Origin: Phaeoceros laevis
Lineage: Eukaryota; Anthocerotophyta; Anthocerotopsida; Notothyladales
DNA: 64,000 nt
Direction: 5' to 3'
Assembly: GCA_049999765.1 (NCBI GenBank)
Contig: JBNGIQ010009390.1
Span: 30,406 to 94,405 of the forward strand
The position numbers and the translations under genes are program-made. This document shows positions 1-11,039 of the stretch, piece by piece (positions within the stretch are counted from its first letter, which is position 1; each line of letters starts with the position of its first letter). Under the pieces are notes generated by a model. It was given only the letters and a program-made list of their open reading frames with translations. It did not search any database and was not told the origin of the DNA.

Positions 1-90
1 TTCAGGTCCGAGCTGGAGAGTACTATACCCTTTTCTTTTTTTCTCATAAATGTCTCCCGTTAGTAGCAGCTGAGCCATTGTAACGTGCAG

Positions 91-1857
91 GAGGATTTTT
101 ATGGAGTGGTTGATTGGGTTGCAAAAATAGACCCACTCCGCTGCATTTCAATGCAAGGTGTGACTGAGCGGTATCTATCTAGCCACAAAGCTGATGCTGC
201 TGGGTTTGTCCGGCGATTGCTGGCTGACCTCCAGGCCAGGATAAGCAGCCAGTTCAACAAGGTTCGAGTCCATCTGACACCAGATTCCTGTCGGTTCGAA
301 ATTGTTGCTGCATAGGGGATGCCCTAGCACCAGCAGTCATTTTAAATGGCTTTTCTTGATGCGCATGAAGGAATGACCAGCAGTCCAATCCAATGTTGAT
401 ATACAGTTTATAGAGGAGTATGCCCATAATATAGAGAGAAATGGAAACGGAAAGCAAGCAGGGGTCTTATCCTACATCCCTAGGTGAGTGCCTGTTACGC
501 ATGTTATGACTAGCCGTTGCTCTGTGCTGGATGTGGGTGATCAGCTGGGTGACTGTCAACCTCACTCCTGTTGCAGGTTTGCAGTGTTAGCCGCGAAAAT
601 GGAGAGTCTCATCCAGGGCAATTCCAGGGAGGTGGTTGACACGGCATACATAAAGCTGGTGAGGTTGTCTGGCATGATAGGTTCTGCTACCGAGTTCCCT
701 GTCTTACATGTGACTGACTGATGAGGGTGTTCTTGTCTGCAGGTGGGTTCAATGTTTGCTGTGCTTGATCTGACTGCAAGCCAGGATCCAAAGCATTCAG
801 ATGTGTTGTTGCTGGAGAACTACGCGGCTTTCCAAAACAGGTGATGCGTAGGAGTTTTGCCTTTGCGCATGATGGCACGTAGGGGAGGGAGGGTTAGTTA
901 TTGACCCTGTTTATGGTGCTGTCTTGCCAGTATGTTTGACCTCGCCAACGTAGTCCCAACTCTGGCGAAGTATTATCAGCAAGCAAGTGAGTCCTACGAG
1001 CAAGCATGCACGCGCTACATCAATGGAATAATCACTTCCGTGAGTTCATCTCTACGAGTGATCTCAGTAATGTGCCTGTCGTGCTGAAGCGGTGGTAACT
1101 AGGTCGTGAATCTGCAGTCTGTGTATTTTCTACTCCTAACTCTTTGCTCAACCTTCTTGGGACTGCAGCAATTTGAGAAACTTTTTCAGTTCACTCAGAA
1201 GGTGGACAACTTGCTATACACCATCACACCGGAAGAGGTACATTTAGCTTGCACTGCCGCTAATATTTCATACATGAGTTTAATCCGGAAAGCCTTCCTT
1301 CAATGTCTTTGCAGTGTAATGAGTACTAGTCTTGGACGGAGTCTCTGATGCTTACGTTACACTGTTCGTTGCAGGTTGCTTATCAAATAGGAACCTCCAG
1401 CAATGACCTTCGGAAGCTTTTGAGAGAGAGTCTGCAAAGAGTGAGCAGCTTTTTCTCTCTGGTTGTGTGACAAATCGTGTAAGACTCTGCCTCATGATCT
1501 CTGAGGCTTCCTTTCGTGTTGCTTGATGGAAGGTGGACAGAAGTCTTACAGCCATGAACCGCCGAATGCAAAAGCACCTGACATCAGCAAAAAAAAAAAA
1601 AAAAAAAAAGGGCAGTAAGCGTCAGTGCTTGTCTTCCTAAGATGTGTTCCCCCCCCCCACAATACCGTATCTCATCTCACAGGTAGCAATGAACCGAGCT
1701 GCCTTGACTGCGTCCGACTGACCTTTGCCGAAATCGCATGCAGGAATGCTTTCTGGACAAGTACGAGAGCTTGGAGAACATGATGAGCAAGTGTTACTCG
1801 AGCGTAACTCTCAGCCCGTCGCTCGCGGAAATGAAAGAGCTGTGCAAAACTGTTTGA
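91..1857 (+). CDS. SEC3: Exocyst complex subunit SEC3, C-terminal exons (5' part lies outside the window)
   Basis: SEC3 marks exocytosis sites at the plasma membrane and tethers secretory vesicles as part of the octameric exocyst. Visible exons: 91-261, 407-483, 577-658, 743-840, 931-1039, 1169-1237, 1375-1440, 1533-about 1589 and 1744-1857 (stop TGA 1855-1857). They translate to blocks I recognise from plant SEC3: [44 protein letters not shown] and FLDKYES. The order and spacing match the C-terminal helical domain. Introns are short with clear GT/AG ends. One oddity: after LTSA the sequence runs into 21 A residues, and the conserved segment expected before FLDKYES (around a short Trp-containing stretch in Arabidopsis) is not found, so one small exon is missing, diverged or mis-assembled. 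Family identity is very secure. The exact exon set near 1590-1743 is not. Confidence 0.9.
1589..1609. repeat. Poly-A tract (21 A) inside the SEC3 gene
   Basis: There are 21 uninterrupted A residues, directly after the codons for LTSA in SEC3. A run of C follows about 40 bases later. The tract sits where coding sequence for a conserved SEC3 block would be expected. It may be an intronic homopolymer, a retro-insertion tail, or an assembly problem. Confidence 0.9.
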
Positions 1858-2712
1858 GTCTGTGGCGGAGTCTTGATAGGAAGCATTTGTATGTGGGGAC
1901 GTAGGCTAATGCCGCTATTCTGGCACACATTCATCGTTCTCCATAGCTGGACTCAATCAAGCTCCCCAGGCCTTCCGCCTCTTCCCTTGTATCGGTCTTC
2001 TCTCAAGAGTGCACACGTCAGGTCCAACTGCCAGAATCTAATCCGGAAGGAAAGCGTCACATGCGCTTACCAGTTCACCGGTTCTCAAGCAACTAACAAA
2101 ACGGCTGTGCAGTTACATGGCCGACCGCGTCCTCTCTTCTGAGTGAGTACCGTGTTTATTACTCTGTCCTCGTGACACCCTGTTCATCGCTTGTCACGGG
2201 TCCTTCCACGGTTCCACCGGACGGTCCTGCCGTGCCAGAAAACGCCCCAGGGACTTGAGGCGGGCAAAGCTGTCGTCACATGATCTGCTGTGAGCATCTA
2301 CCGGCATCAAACAGCTTAACCCTTTCCCATGGGCGCTGCCTGTTAACACCAATTTTCTCCGGCTCATCCCAATGACCTGCCAGGAACTTGATGCTCACTA
2401 ATGGGGCATGGCTCCACCACTGCCTTGATGAACTGCTGACTATAAATCTCCTAAAGGTGCTTACGAGGAGGTGGGTGAACTGAACTGCACCATCTCCTCC
2501 TGCAAAAAAACTCTTTAGCTGCTTGCGGTCCTCATTGCTCACGGGAACCAATTGAATTAATCAGAGCATTCCGTGCTACTGCGACTACCTTTGGAGGGCC
2601 TTATGCAATGAATAAAGCTTTTATCCTCCTACCTGCCACGTCTTGCACAAAACAGTTAACTGCCTACAAACATGTCATGCTTCAGTCCTCTTTCTCTAGA
2701 CTTTTTGACTAA
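1858..2712 (+). other. SEC3 3' flank; no gene seen
   Basis: No coding signal stands out on either strand. An AATAAA at 2611-2616 could be a polyadenylation signal for SEC3. It is far from the stop codon, so this is only a possibility. Confidence 0.4.
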
Positions 2713-3723
2713 GTGCTTTCCTTGTGGTCAGAGCTCCTCACCTCTGCAGATGCGTTTCAGGAGAAAGCAAAAGTAACACGGGTGGCCATCTGCTCATATA
2801 CAGAAACAGCTTTTCTGCTCAGCATAGCCTACATAGCCCATGTCAGCACATCCCCTCCTGTAATCAAACTGCCCATACAACATGAATGCATCTTTCAACC
2901 TACACACATCCACTAGGCCCAGCAGTATGTCAGATCCCTGTCCTCTATACAGTCTGCAGCTAGACTTGAGTAGGGTTACAGTTACACCCGAGCTGGCAGA
3001 ACACCCAATTGATTTTTGCTTCCCTTAAGATAGATCCTCCAGTACAAAATTCATCAAACAAGCAATGGCCACCACTGCACACCCCTTGCTACGATGATAT
3101 CTGTTTTTTCCTTTCCAAGAACTCCCTTAAGTTACGCCAGTAACCAAACATGCTTAGATTCTCAGTGACCACCAGAGGTGTCCCACCACGAGTGCCCAAG
3201 AGACCACATGCCAATGCTAGCTTCTTAGCATGTCCGCAAAATTCCTCTTCCACCTATGCAGGGTACGTTCCGCAGGACCAATTCCGTGTGCGATGGCCTT
3301 CTTATTTCAGCCAAACATCCAGCTCAATGCCCACGACCGCATACTCCTGCCAACTTGCTCAACCTTTCAGTCCTTCATACATGTCACCTTCGCCAAGGAC
3401 AGGCATACAAATGCGATAGCATGCTGCCCCGTCCTTCCCCACGTCTTGACTCTCCTTGACGAGGCCCTCGTTACCTCATGCTAGGAGAATTGAAGGAGGG
3501 ACGGAGATTTACTTATCGTGCTTGCAGTAGTAGCATCGTTACCCTGACGACCGTTCTGCGTCATCCATGAATGACGAAAACGGGTTTCTCGACCGTGCCC
3601 ACTCGTAGCAAATCCAGCTGTCATAACACGGCATCCTTTGTCTTGTAGCGAGGTGGTAAGCACTTCGCGTGCATCTTGCAAGCTGTCACATTCAACACAA
3701 ATCAAACTCGCGCAGCTTACCAA
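2713..3723 (-). pseudogene. Decayed pentatricopeptide (PPR)-like sequence
   Basis: The minus strand keeps scraps that look like PLS-class PPR repeats. At 3723-3481 the reading contains CDSLQDAREV and MTAGFATSGHGRE, which resemble the usual 'CGSLEDARKVF ... MIAGYA..G.G.EAL' pattern. Near 2915-2720 there is LVDVC..LKDAFMLYGQF and GYAEQK. Stops and frame changes separate the pieces, and no long open frame exists. The similarity is weak and judged by eye. It is strengthened by a much clearer PPR pseudogene of the same style at about 19.5-21.6 kb. If correct, this is an old dead PPR copy. Confidence 0.4.
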
Positions 3724-4756
3724 GCGAACAAGTCTGGCTGAGGTCCACTCTCCAGCATCACTATGTATGCACTTGCCATGTCAGGTTCAGGAGACCGGGA
3801 ACGTTCCTCCTGTTGCCTATCATCCCATAGGGTCCAAAACAAGCTGTCGCCACAAGAGCTCCTGCCGTGCTCTCCCTCTATATTTAGAGCACTCACTTAG
3901 CTCCCCAGACAGCCCAGACGACTAGACGGCTGCAGCTCCTGCTCACTGCTGTTCCTCCAAACAGTTGCAGGCGCTAATTCTGAGAACCTTGGCACACACA
4001 TGGACCAGCATGAGCGCAGTACAACAAAGTCAAGCAGGTTGTAACCAGGAACCGGAGTAGGTTACAGTGACCGCTCTTGGAAGAGAAAATCCACTGCATT
4101 CGGCCATCGACCTAGTGCGCGAGTAGGCTGCAGTTGCGGCCATGTAAAGCTGGAAGTTGCAACCTGTCTCGGCACATTTCCATCGGGAGCCAGTGAGAGC
4201 TGCATCCTCTATATATGTAGTTCATAGCACACTTTTTGGCATAGCCTGAGGACCGCGAGGGCCCTGCAGGACAAAACTTGAGCTTCATGATGACCGTCAT
4301 CCCTTCTCTTCTCCACGAAGAATAGGACGACTGGAACACTGGAACAGCCCGTGGAGAGCTGGCCGGCGGTTCGAGCTTCTAACCGTCGCTTTCACACGTG
4401 GACTAGACTAGTCAACTGGGTTTCAAAATTTGGAGAATTACTGTACGCGCGTTCCTTAATACGAGGGACGGTGAACAGGAGCGGTTGGTCACTGTTGGTG
4501 GGCTCCCCTCTCATCTGGTTGCAGCTGTCCAGTTTGCCAGTGTGCCGGCTAACACAGATCTGGCAGTGTCAATCCTTTGCCTGAGCTGGTAACCTGCAAC
4601 GCATCCAGCTTCGGGAATGCGTAGTAACCAGCCGGCTTCTTGGAGCTGGTCAGATCCAGCAGCACGTTGAGCAAGCTCTGCTTCCAGACGAGGATGCATC
4701 GGCCATTACCCATTTCGCGCAATCTGTGATGTTGCAGGAATAGCTTGAGCAGCAGG
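3724..4756. other. Intergenic; upstream region of the methyltransferase gene
   Basis: Several short open frames overlap here but none has recognisable protein character. It probably contains the promoter and 5' UTR of the gene starting at 4757. I see no clear TATA box. Confidence 0.4.
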
Positions 4757-5797
4757 ATGAGGTCATGGAACGCGGGCCGGGGAAGTAGGATGGCGATCAG
4801 CACCGGTACCCCCGCCGATGTTCGGACAAGATGGAGTCATATGATAACGCTCTACCTGGTGGTGGTGATTCTTGCCAGCTACGTAGGTTTGGATTTCTAT
4901 ACGCATCATAGCGGCGGCCTTCCAAATTGTGACAGGGAGGCGGTGAAGAAAAGCCTGGAGACACCCGAAGCCTTCATTTGCAGCCGGTTGGAGGGGCACT
5001 ATGACACCCAATTGAGCTCCTGGAACAGATCCAAGGGGGATCCGTGGCGGCAGCTGAAATGGGTCGGGGAGCCTGCCTTCTGCAAGGTCAGGGGCCAGCT
5101 GATCGAGAAGATAGACCCGTGGAACAACTTCAGGAGAGGGTGGGCTCTGAAACACGCCACCGACGTGGAAGATAGGATGCACATTATGCCCTGGCTATAC
5201 GGAAGCAAGGTGGATCTGAATGCCCGACCCAGAAGGGTTTACCTGGATCTGGGTGCCAACACCTTCTCCAGCAGCATACAGTGGTTCACGCACATGTACC
5301 CCTGCGACTTCACCGAGATTCATGCCTTCGAGAGGGACCAGAAGCTGCTCAAAGTTCCCACCACAGGGTTCGATGAGAACAGCAACTACGCGGATCCCAA
5401 CACAGGGTCCATCAGGCTCAAGAAGAGGGCACAATTCCCTCAGTGGATGCTGGACAGGATCCATGTCTACTACAACTTCGTGGCTGATGAGGATGACAGG
5501 AGCACAGCTTCTATCAACATCACTCGGTTCGTCAAGGAAGAGCTCAAGCTCAAGGCGGATGACACTCTGGTGGTGAAGATGGACATCGAGGGCGCTGAGT
5601 GGGCTATTTTGAAGCGCTGGATGAACGACCCTGAGATGGTTGCAATGGTTGATGAGCTTTTTGTGGAAATTCACTACGATGATAAAAGTATGTGGGACTT
5701 CCACTGGGCCAGGTTTGCACCTAGGAAGAGACAGGATGCCAAGCTGCTGCTTGCTGAGTTGCGGTGGAAGGGTATTTATGCTCATTTTTGGCCATGA
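4757..5797 (+). CDS. Membrane-anchored FkbM-like SAM-dependent methyltransferase, plant type
   Basis: Intronless gene of 346 aa, counted from the first ATG at 4757 (a second ATG lies at 4793). A single hydrophobic segment at about residues 29-48 (MITLYLVVVILASYVGLDFY) suggests a type II signal anchor, so the catalytic part would face the secretory lumen. The glycine-rich SAM-binding region is YLDLGANTFSSSIQWF (about residue 161). The FkbM-type signature VVKMDIEGAEWAIL lies near residue 271, followed by VDELFVEIHY. This arrangement matches plant proteins with an FkbM-like/DUF7870 methyltransferase domain, whose substrates are mostly unknown. Family-level call is good; substrate is unknown. Long antisense open frames over this region are shadows. 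Confidence 0.8.
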   Translation: MRSWNAGRGSRMAISTGTPADVRTRWSHMITLYLVVVILASYVGLDFYTHHSGGLPNCDREAVKKSLETPEAFICSRLEGHYDTQLSSWNRSKGDPWRQLKWVGEPAFCKVRGQLIEKIDPWNNFRRGWALKHATDVEDRMHIMPWLYGSKVDLNARPRRVYLDLGANTFSSSIQWFTHMYPCDFTEIHAFERDQKLLKVPTTGFDENSNYADPNTGSIRLKKRAQFPQWMLDRIHVYYNFVADEDDRSTASINITRFVKEELKLKADDTLVVKMDIEGAEWAILKRWMNDPEMVAMVDELFVEIHYDDKSMWDFHWARFAPRKRQDAKLLLAELRWKGIYAHFWP

Positions 5798-6455
5798 TAA
5801 ATTTTATTTGCCTCATGATAGATTGTAGACTAACTTCATTCCTGCGATTCTTACACTGTTGAGCATTTCTGAGGTATAAAGTAGAACATGCAAGTTTCTC
5901 TGAGCTGGAGACACCTGGGGAGTGACACACCCTGATGTGATGCCGTGAGGAAAATCATCTGCATAGGAATTGAGACTGGTTCCGAGACAGCAGCCTTTAC
6001 ACCCTGTCGCTCGTGCTCACTATTCATCGTCAGGGTACTCTTCCTGTAAATCCTGTTTCTCTCTATTCCAGCAGTTTCAGGGATGACTCGTACCTGCAAA
6101 TTTTTTGAGGGAAACAGATGCAAGGCCCTCAAGGAAATAACTTGAAGGGGTTTGGGAGACATTGCCTCATGGCTGGTTGGGTGGTTGTGCAAATTCCTGC
6201 TCTTCACAAGAGAGGTAGTAGGACCTTGTTGGAATTCGCTGTCCTATATCAAAGGTGTTCGTTTCATGTTCAGTAGAGCGAGGTGAAAGCTCCTTCCGAT
6301 CAAATTGCAAGCACATCTGTCGCGTTCAAGGTTGTTTCCTGCCTTAAGGATTGTATGAAGGACCGCAACGTAAGGCCGACTTATCCTAAGCAACACCGTC
6401 AGGCTTCCGGCCAGACGAGTTCCCCGGGCAGACGAGCATCGGCCATCAACGAAGA
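5798..6455 (+). other. 3' flank of the methyltransferase gene; no gene seen
   Basis: The sequence has no recognisable coding features. A small amount is presumably 3' UTR of the upstream gene. Confidence 0.4.
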
Positions 6456-6725
6456 TGGCGCTGAAAAGACAGAGATCGGGCGTGACCGATGACTTCCTGG
6501 GCGATTGCCGGCTGGAGACCATTCGGCCGTTCCCCTTTCTGCAAGAAAACCCAATTGGGACTCAAGAGGGACGTCGTGCAGCTTGCCCAAGATTTGTTTG
6601 CAAGTCTCAGCAATGCTGAGTGCTGTGACATCCGCTTCCTGTGCAAAGATGGAGCCGGGCTGCATGCGTCCCGGCTCCTACTTGAGGCATACATATTTGC
6701 CTTCAGGCATATGAAGGCAATATGA
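6456..6725 (+). pseudogene. BTB/POZ domain fragment, frameshifted and truncated
   Basis: An ATG at 6456 opens a frame with PFPFLQENPIGTQ. The neighbouring frame then carries DVVQLAQDLFASLSNAE, CCDIRFLC and HASRLLLEA, the start of a BTB/POZ domain (…D(V/I)xF…HxxxL). The two parts are joined only if about one base is gained or lost near 6565-6570. The domain stops abruptly after LLEA, where a small imperfect repeat of 'catatgaaggcaa' begins (6705-6755). BTB proteins act as substrate adaptors of CUL3 ubiquitin ligases. A BACK-SPRY-like gene piece lies 4.3 kb downstream on the same strand and could be the rest of this gene. It is most likely broken. Confidence 0.6.
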
Positions 6726-6998
6726 AGGCATATGAAGCTGCACATGAAGGCAACTTCGGCAGTTTGTTGTTGGGCGAGACCTTTCGGCCCCTTCCGGGAT
6801 CGCTCTAACAAGTTAGCTTCCACATAGTTGTGACACTTCATTTCGTCCTAGTGTGGTTTTTCCTCGTCACACACTGGAAATATATTTCTTCTTCTTCTTC
6901 TTCCAAGCAGGTTGGAATGCGTGTAGATAGATACTGTAGATAGAGATGAAGGCAACCTAACGCCGGCAGGTTTCCCGAACCCTGTCAATGCTGAATAT

Positions 6999-7017
6999 TT
7001 AGGGTTAGGTTTATATA
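6999..7017 (+). promoter_or_regulatory. Telo-box plus TATA element of the eS30 promoter
   Basis: A TAGGGTTAG telo-box is followed immediately by TTATATA (7011-7017), about 115 bases before the eS30 start codon. Telo-boxes near the transcription start are a known feature of plant ribosomal-protein promoters. The position fits a start of transcription around 7045. Confidence 0.65.
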
Positions 7018-7126
7018 CTCCCCCCTTCAGCTGAGGGCCTTCTTTCGCGAGCACGGACTCTCTGCAGCGTGGCTTGGCGCCTGGCGAACGCTCTTGTCTC
7101 CATCTGGTTGATTGCAGCTTGCAGCC

Positions 7127-7540
<414 letters not shown>

Positions 7541-8267
7541 ATCAAATCCCCGTGCAGGCTGGTCTGGCTACTCTGCTCAGGCGACCTAATTTTTGGCTGG
7601 GCGATTTGAGAGCCTGCCTGCTGTAAACATGGACAGTAGACTGAAGGCCATATGTGCCTGTGTTGAGTTTTAGAAGGGCCTTGTTGCCCAACGCGCAATC
7701 TTGTTCCGTGTCTGCTTGTCGTGTCTGCCCTGTGATGTGGGTTATGATGATCCACAGAGACCATGGTTTGGGTCATTGCTTTTTTGCCGAAGGGTTTGGA
7801 TTGTGGAAGGGACCTGAAGACCCCATCGGCTATGTTATCCGATGTAGCGGTGACGAGAGACTAAATTTGCTCCTGGTCCATGAGGCAGCTGTGTCTGCTT
7901 TCCGTTTGGCACCTCATCAGGCACCCTCTGATGCTGCAAAAAACGTTGCACACGTGGTTGCCTTTCATGGTGGCCATGCCACTGCTGTAAATGAGGATAG
8001 TTGCAGTGCTAGTTAGCATTCGGGGCAGCCCAAAAGCTTCCAAATGGCAGAAACTTTCAACTGTTTCAGGTTTGGAAATTCCCGACAAAGTTTATAGATC
8101 ATATTTGACCGGCATGAGTCTGCATGACACGGGGTCACCGTCTAGCCTATGGTACTACTGTATAGACGTCCATTGTTTCGGACCACTTATCCTAATAAGC
8201 CATCCACACTGCGGCGTCGTCAGGTTTTCGAGTAGTCGAGTTGCCGCACACTGACGGAGTTGCTGCT
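7541..8267. other. Intergenic; no recognisable gene
   Basis: Short open frames exist on both strands but show no family resemblance. The first part is presumably eS30 3' UTR. Confidence 0.4.
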
Positions 8268-8319
8268 GCGTCCCTCATCCACGGGCAAAAAGTGCGTCCC
8301 TCATCCACGGGCAAAAAGT
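8268..8319. repeat. Tandem repeat, 26-bp unit, two copies
   Basis: The unit beginning gcgtccctcatccacgggca is present at 8268-8293 and again, identical, at 8294-8319. Confidence 0.9.
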
Positions 8320-8340
8320 AGGCCTGCACTTTGCAATGTA

Positions 8341-8366
8341 CCGGGTTCCACCCCGGTGGAACCCGG
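8341..8366. repeat. Near-perfect palindrome (12-bp stem, 2-base loop)
   Basis: The sequence ccgggttccacc is followed after two bases by its reverse complement ggtggaacccgg. It would form a strong GC-rich hairpin. It sits between two tandem-repeat blocks and belongs to the repeat-rich stretch leading into the assembly gap. Confidence 0.85.
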
Positions 8367-8410
8367 TCCTTGTATCCCCGTCCCCTTGGCACACATCATG
8401 CATGCCGTAA

Positions 8411-8486
8411 GCTGATGCATGGCGTAGCTGATGCATGGCATAGCATGCGCGCTTTTGCTGATGCATGGCATAGCATGCGCGCTTTT
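8411..8486. repeat. Tandem repeat, 30-bp unit, two copies plus a partial one
   Basis: The unit starting gctgatgcatggcatagcat occurs at 8427-8456 and 8457-8486, with a shortened copy at 8411-8426. The unit is rich in self-complementary words such as gcatgc. Confidence 0.88.
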
Positions 8487-8669
8487 GCTATGCTATGCCA
8501 TTCCCCTGCCTGGCATATCGCCTATCCCAACCCCGTCTCACCGTTCACCGTTTTTTCTTTACCCGTTCGCCATTCTCCCTACAAGCATTCCCGTTGGCAT
8601 TATCCCGTTAACTCTTTGGGCTATCCCGATTTTTGAGCTCATCCTACGCCACTTCCATACCTCGTTAAC

Positions 8670-9069
8670 NNNNNNNNNNNNNNNNNNNNNNNNNNNNNNN
8701 NNNNNNNNNNNNNNNNNNNNNNNNNNNNNNNNNNNNNNNNNNNNNNNNNNNNNNNNNNNNNNNNNNNNNNNNNNNNNNNNNNNNNNNNNNNNNNNNNNNN
8801 NNNNNNNNNNNNNNNNNNNNNNNNNNNNNNNNNNNNNNNNNNNNNNNNNNNNNNNNNNNNNNNNNNNNNNNNNNNNNNNNNNNNNNNNNNNNNNNNNNNN
8901 NNNNNNNNNNNNNNNNNNNNNNNNNNNNNNNNNNNNNNNNNNNNNNNNNNNNNNNNNNNNNNNNNNNNNNNNNNNNNNNNNNNNNNNNNNNNNNNNNNNN
9001 NNNNNNNNNNNNNNNNNNNNNNNNNNNNNNNNNNNNNNNNNNNNNNNNNNNNNNNNNNNNNNNNNNNNN
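8670..9069. other. Assembly gap of 400 N with duplicated flanks
   Basis: Four hundred N bases. The 30 or so bases ending at 8669 (…cacttccatacctcgttaac) are repeated exactly right after the gap from 9070. This suggests the two contig ends overlap or sit in a repeat. Confidence 0.99.
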
Positions 9070-9140
9070 CTCATCCTACGCCACTTCCATACCTCGTTAA
9101 CTCCATTTCTTTTACACAACTCGAGTGAGGAGTCGCCATC

Positions 9141-9330
9141 ACCGCACGTAAGTAGTTAGAAGTCAAACTCAGTATTGAGTTTGACTTGTTCAAACTCATT
9201 AATCATTTTTCGCCTACAAACTAGTTACTCACTAGTGACAACCGCACGTAAGTAGTTAGAAGTCAAACTCAGTATTGAGTTTGACTTGTTCAAACTCATT
9301 AATCATTTTTCGCCTACAAACTACTCACTA
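9141..9330. repeat. Tandem repeat, 100-bp unit, containing a short palindrome
   Basis: Copy one spans 9141-9240 and copy two starts at 9241. The second copy has a small deletion near its end. Each copy contains agtcaaactca-gtat-tgagtttgact (9161-9186 in copy one), a perfect inverted repeat. This could be the remains of a foldback/MITE-type element. No coding capacity. Confidence 0.85.
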
Positions 9331-9639
9331 TTGTCACTAGTAACACGCTTGTACTTGTTGCTCACGTACAGCCAGTATAGAGGGCAGTCCACGTACGTGC
9401 AGTAGATGTAAACGAAACCAAGCGTTGGAGGCATTTGTTCGCCCTTTCGCGAGGCAAAATGCAGCTACCGAGAAGCAACGTGCTTGCAAAACATGTAATA
9501 CATGTTCAGAGATGCTGCAACGCAAGTATGCAACCCGACCACAAGAGCCTGCAACCGGATGAGACGGGGCCACAAGGCCAGATGAGCTTCCTACTACTCA
9601 TCCCGGTGAGCTTCCTACTACTCATCACGGTGGTGTGCA

Positions 9640-10988
9640 CAGGAAACGCACTATGTGCTGATGACATTCAATGATTTTAATCCAGGAATTCATGATGACA
9701 TAGCCAGCAAAGATGCGTCCAGGGGGAGTACTGGCCAGTATGGGGATGATGACGAGTTTGAGACGGATGGTATCTCACTTTGGGCAGCTTACTTAAATGA
9801 TCCCACATACTTATTTTGTGATGTTCAGAACGTATTGGCTGGTGAATTTTACATGAACGAGACCGAAGGGAGGCTGTGAATGTGGAGATGAAGATCTCGA
9901 TTGAGTTCAGTATTTTGGTGAAACTTCAAGTTGATCCCATTAGCATGCACAGAGGGAATCTGTCGTCCTCAACGGCTCATAGGCGTATGAAGTCTCTTGT
10001 AAGCTTATTTCTTCAAGCTGTGGAGGAGGGGACTGGATATTATGGGGAAGTACGTGGTATCCGAATGAGCACTGCAAGGCACAATTCTTGGCGACGGTTT
10101 TGTACAGCAAGGTTACAGTGCACATCTAGGACTGATGGTCACCCGTGTGCTCGTACTTTTTAGGGAAACCGAATTATTCAACGACAGTCACATTCCAGAC
10201 TGCCAATTGAGCGGTTTGCTTGTTTTGGATCAATGCATATAAAATTTGATTTGATGGCCTGTACAGCCGATCTAACTCTTCATCATGGTTGTGCACATGC
10301 TCAGCCAAAGCATCGTAAAAATGCTTTATGTCCACAAACAAGTGAGGCTTTCAGAATGCTTTTGGAAATAGGCCTCATCAAAAGAGGACGACATACACTA
10401 CACCAAGTGCACTTTTGGTCAATGTACTATGCAAAGGAAGTGTACATGCGGGACCTCAACCAACTCAAGTCGTCTGAGCTCTTTGTGCAAGAGCTTGCAG
10501 ATGAGGGCTTCAAGGTTCTCGTTTCCAAAGACAACCAGGAGGTTCAAGCTTTGGGCTTCATCACCCCATTCTTCACCGAAATTGGGCCTAACAACATAAC
10601 GGAAATCTCCATTGACTCGACTTTCAAGACCAATGATTTGCGATTTGAACTTTTTGTGGTTCATTGTAACCATGGTGGGTATGGCTTACCGGTGGCTTAC
10701 ATGTTCTTTTGCACTACTGCTCATGGTGGTGCAACTAGTAGTACTGTACAAGAGTCTACTCCCAACACTCGTATGGAGACTTTGTACCACTTTTTCAGTT
10801 CGCTGCAGCAAGAAGGTCTCAATCCATGTTTCGTTGTGGTGGACAAAGACTTAGGTCAAATTGGTGCCATCAAGCAAGCATGGTTTAACTTGGTAAAGAT
10901 TCAGATATGTGTATGGCACGCAAACCAAGCAATCCAGAGAAAGTTGAAGCAAAAGCAAGCTACTGCAACACGATACAATGACTGGTAA
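9640..10988 (+). mobile_element. Mutator-like (MULE) transposase remnant
   Basis: An open frame runs back at least to 10164 and ends at 10988 with a stop. It reads through a short Cys/His region (FACFGSMHIKFDL … HHGCAHAQPKH) like the DNA-binding part of MULE transposases. The catalytic core follows: ISIDSTFKTN (first Asp), FELFVVHCNHGGYGLPVAYM, then VVVDKDLGQIGAIKQAWF (second Asp region) and ICVWHANQAIQRKLK. The reading stops after TATRYNDW, so the part expected to carry the catalytic Glu and any SWIM finger is missing. Upstream frames (9655-9879) may be broken N-terminal pieces. No terminal inverted repeats or target duplications were identified. Likely inactive. Confidence 0.72.
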
Positions 10989-11039
10989 CATGCATAGTTT
11001 CATTGATGCTACATGGTTTCCAATTTCATCCACATTCCA

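Noticed and set aside
5195-5785. 196-codon open frame antisense to the methyltransferase gene
   Set aside because: It is a mirror of a real, conserved coding frame. Its translation has no domain character.
8431-9159. 242-codon frame running through the N gap
   Set aside because: Most of it is unknown bases. It is open only because N cannot be a stop.
9141-9330. Regular repeats considered as a CRISPR-like array
   Set aside because: Two 100-bp copies without spacers in a eukaryotic nuclear context. They are tandem duplications with an internal palindrome.
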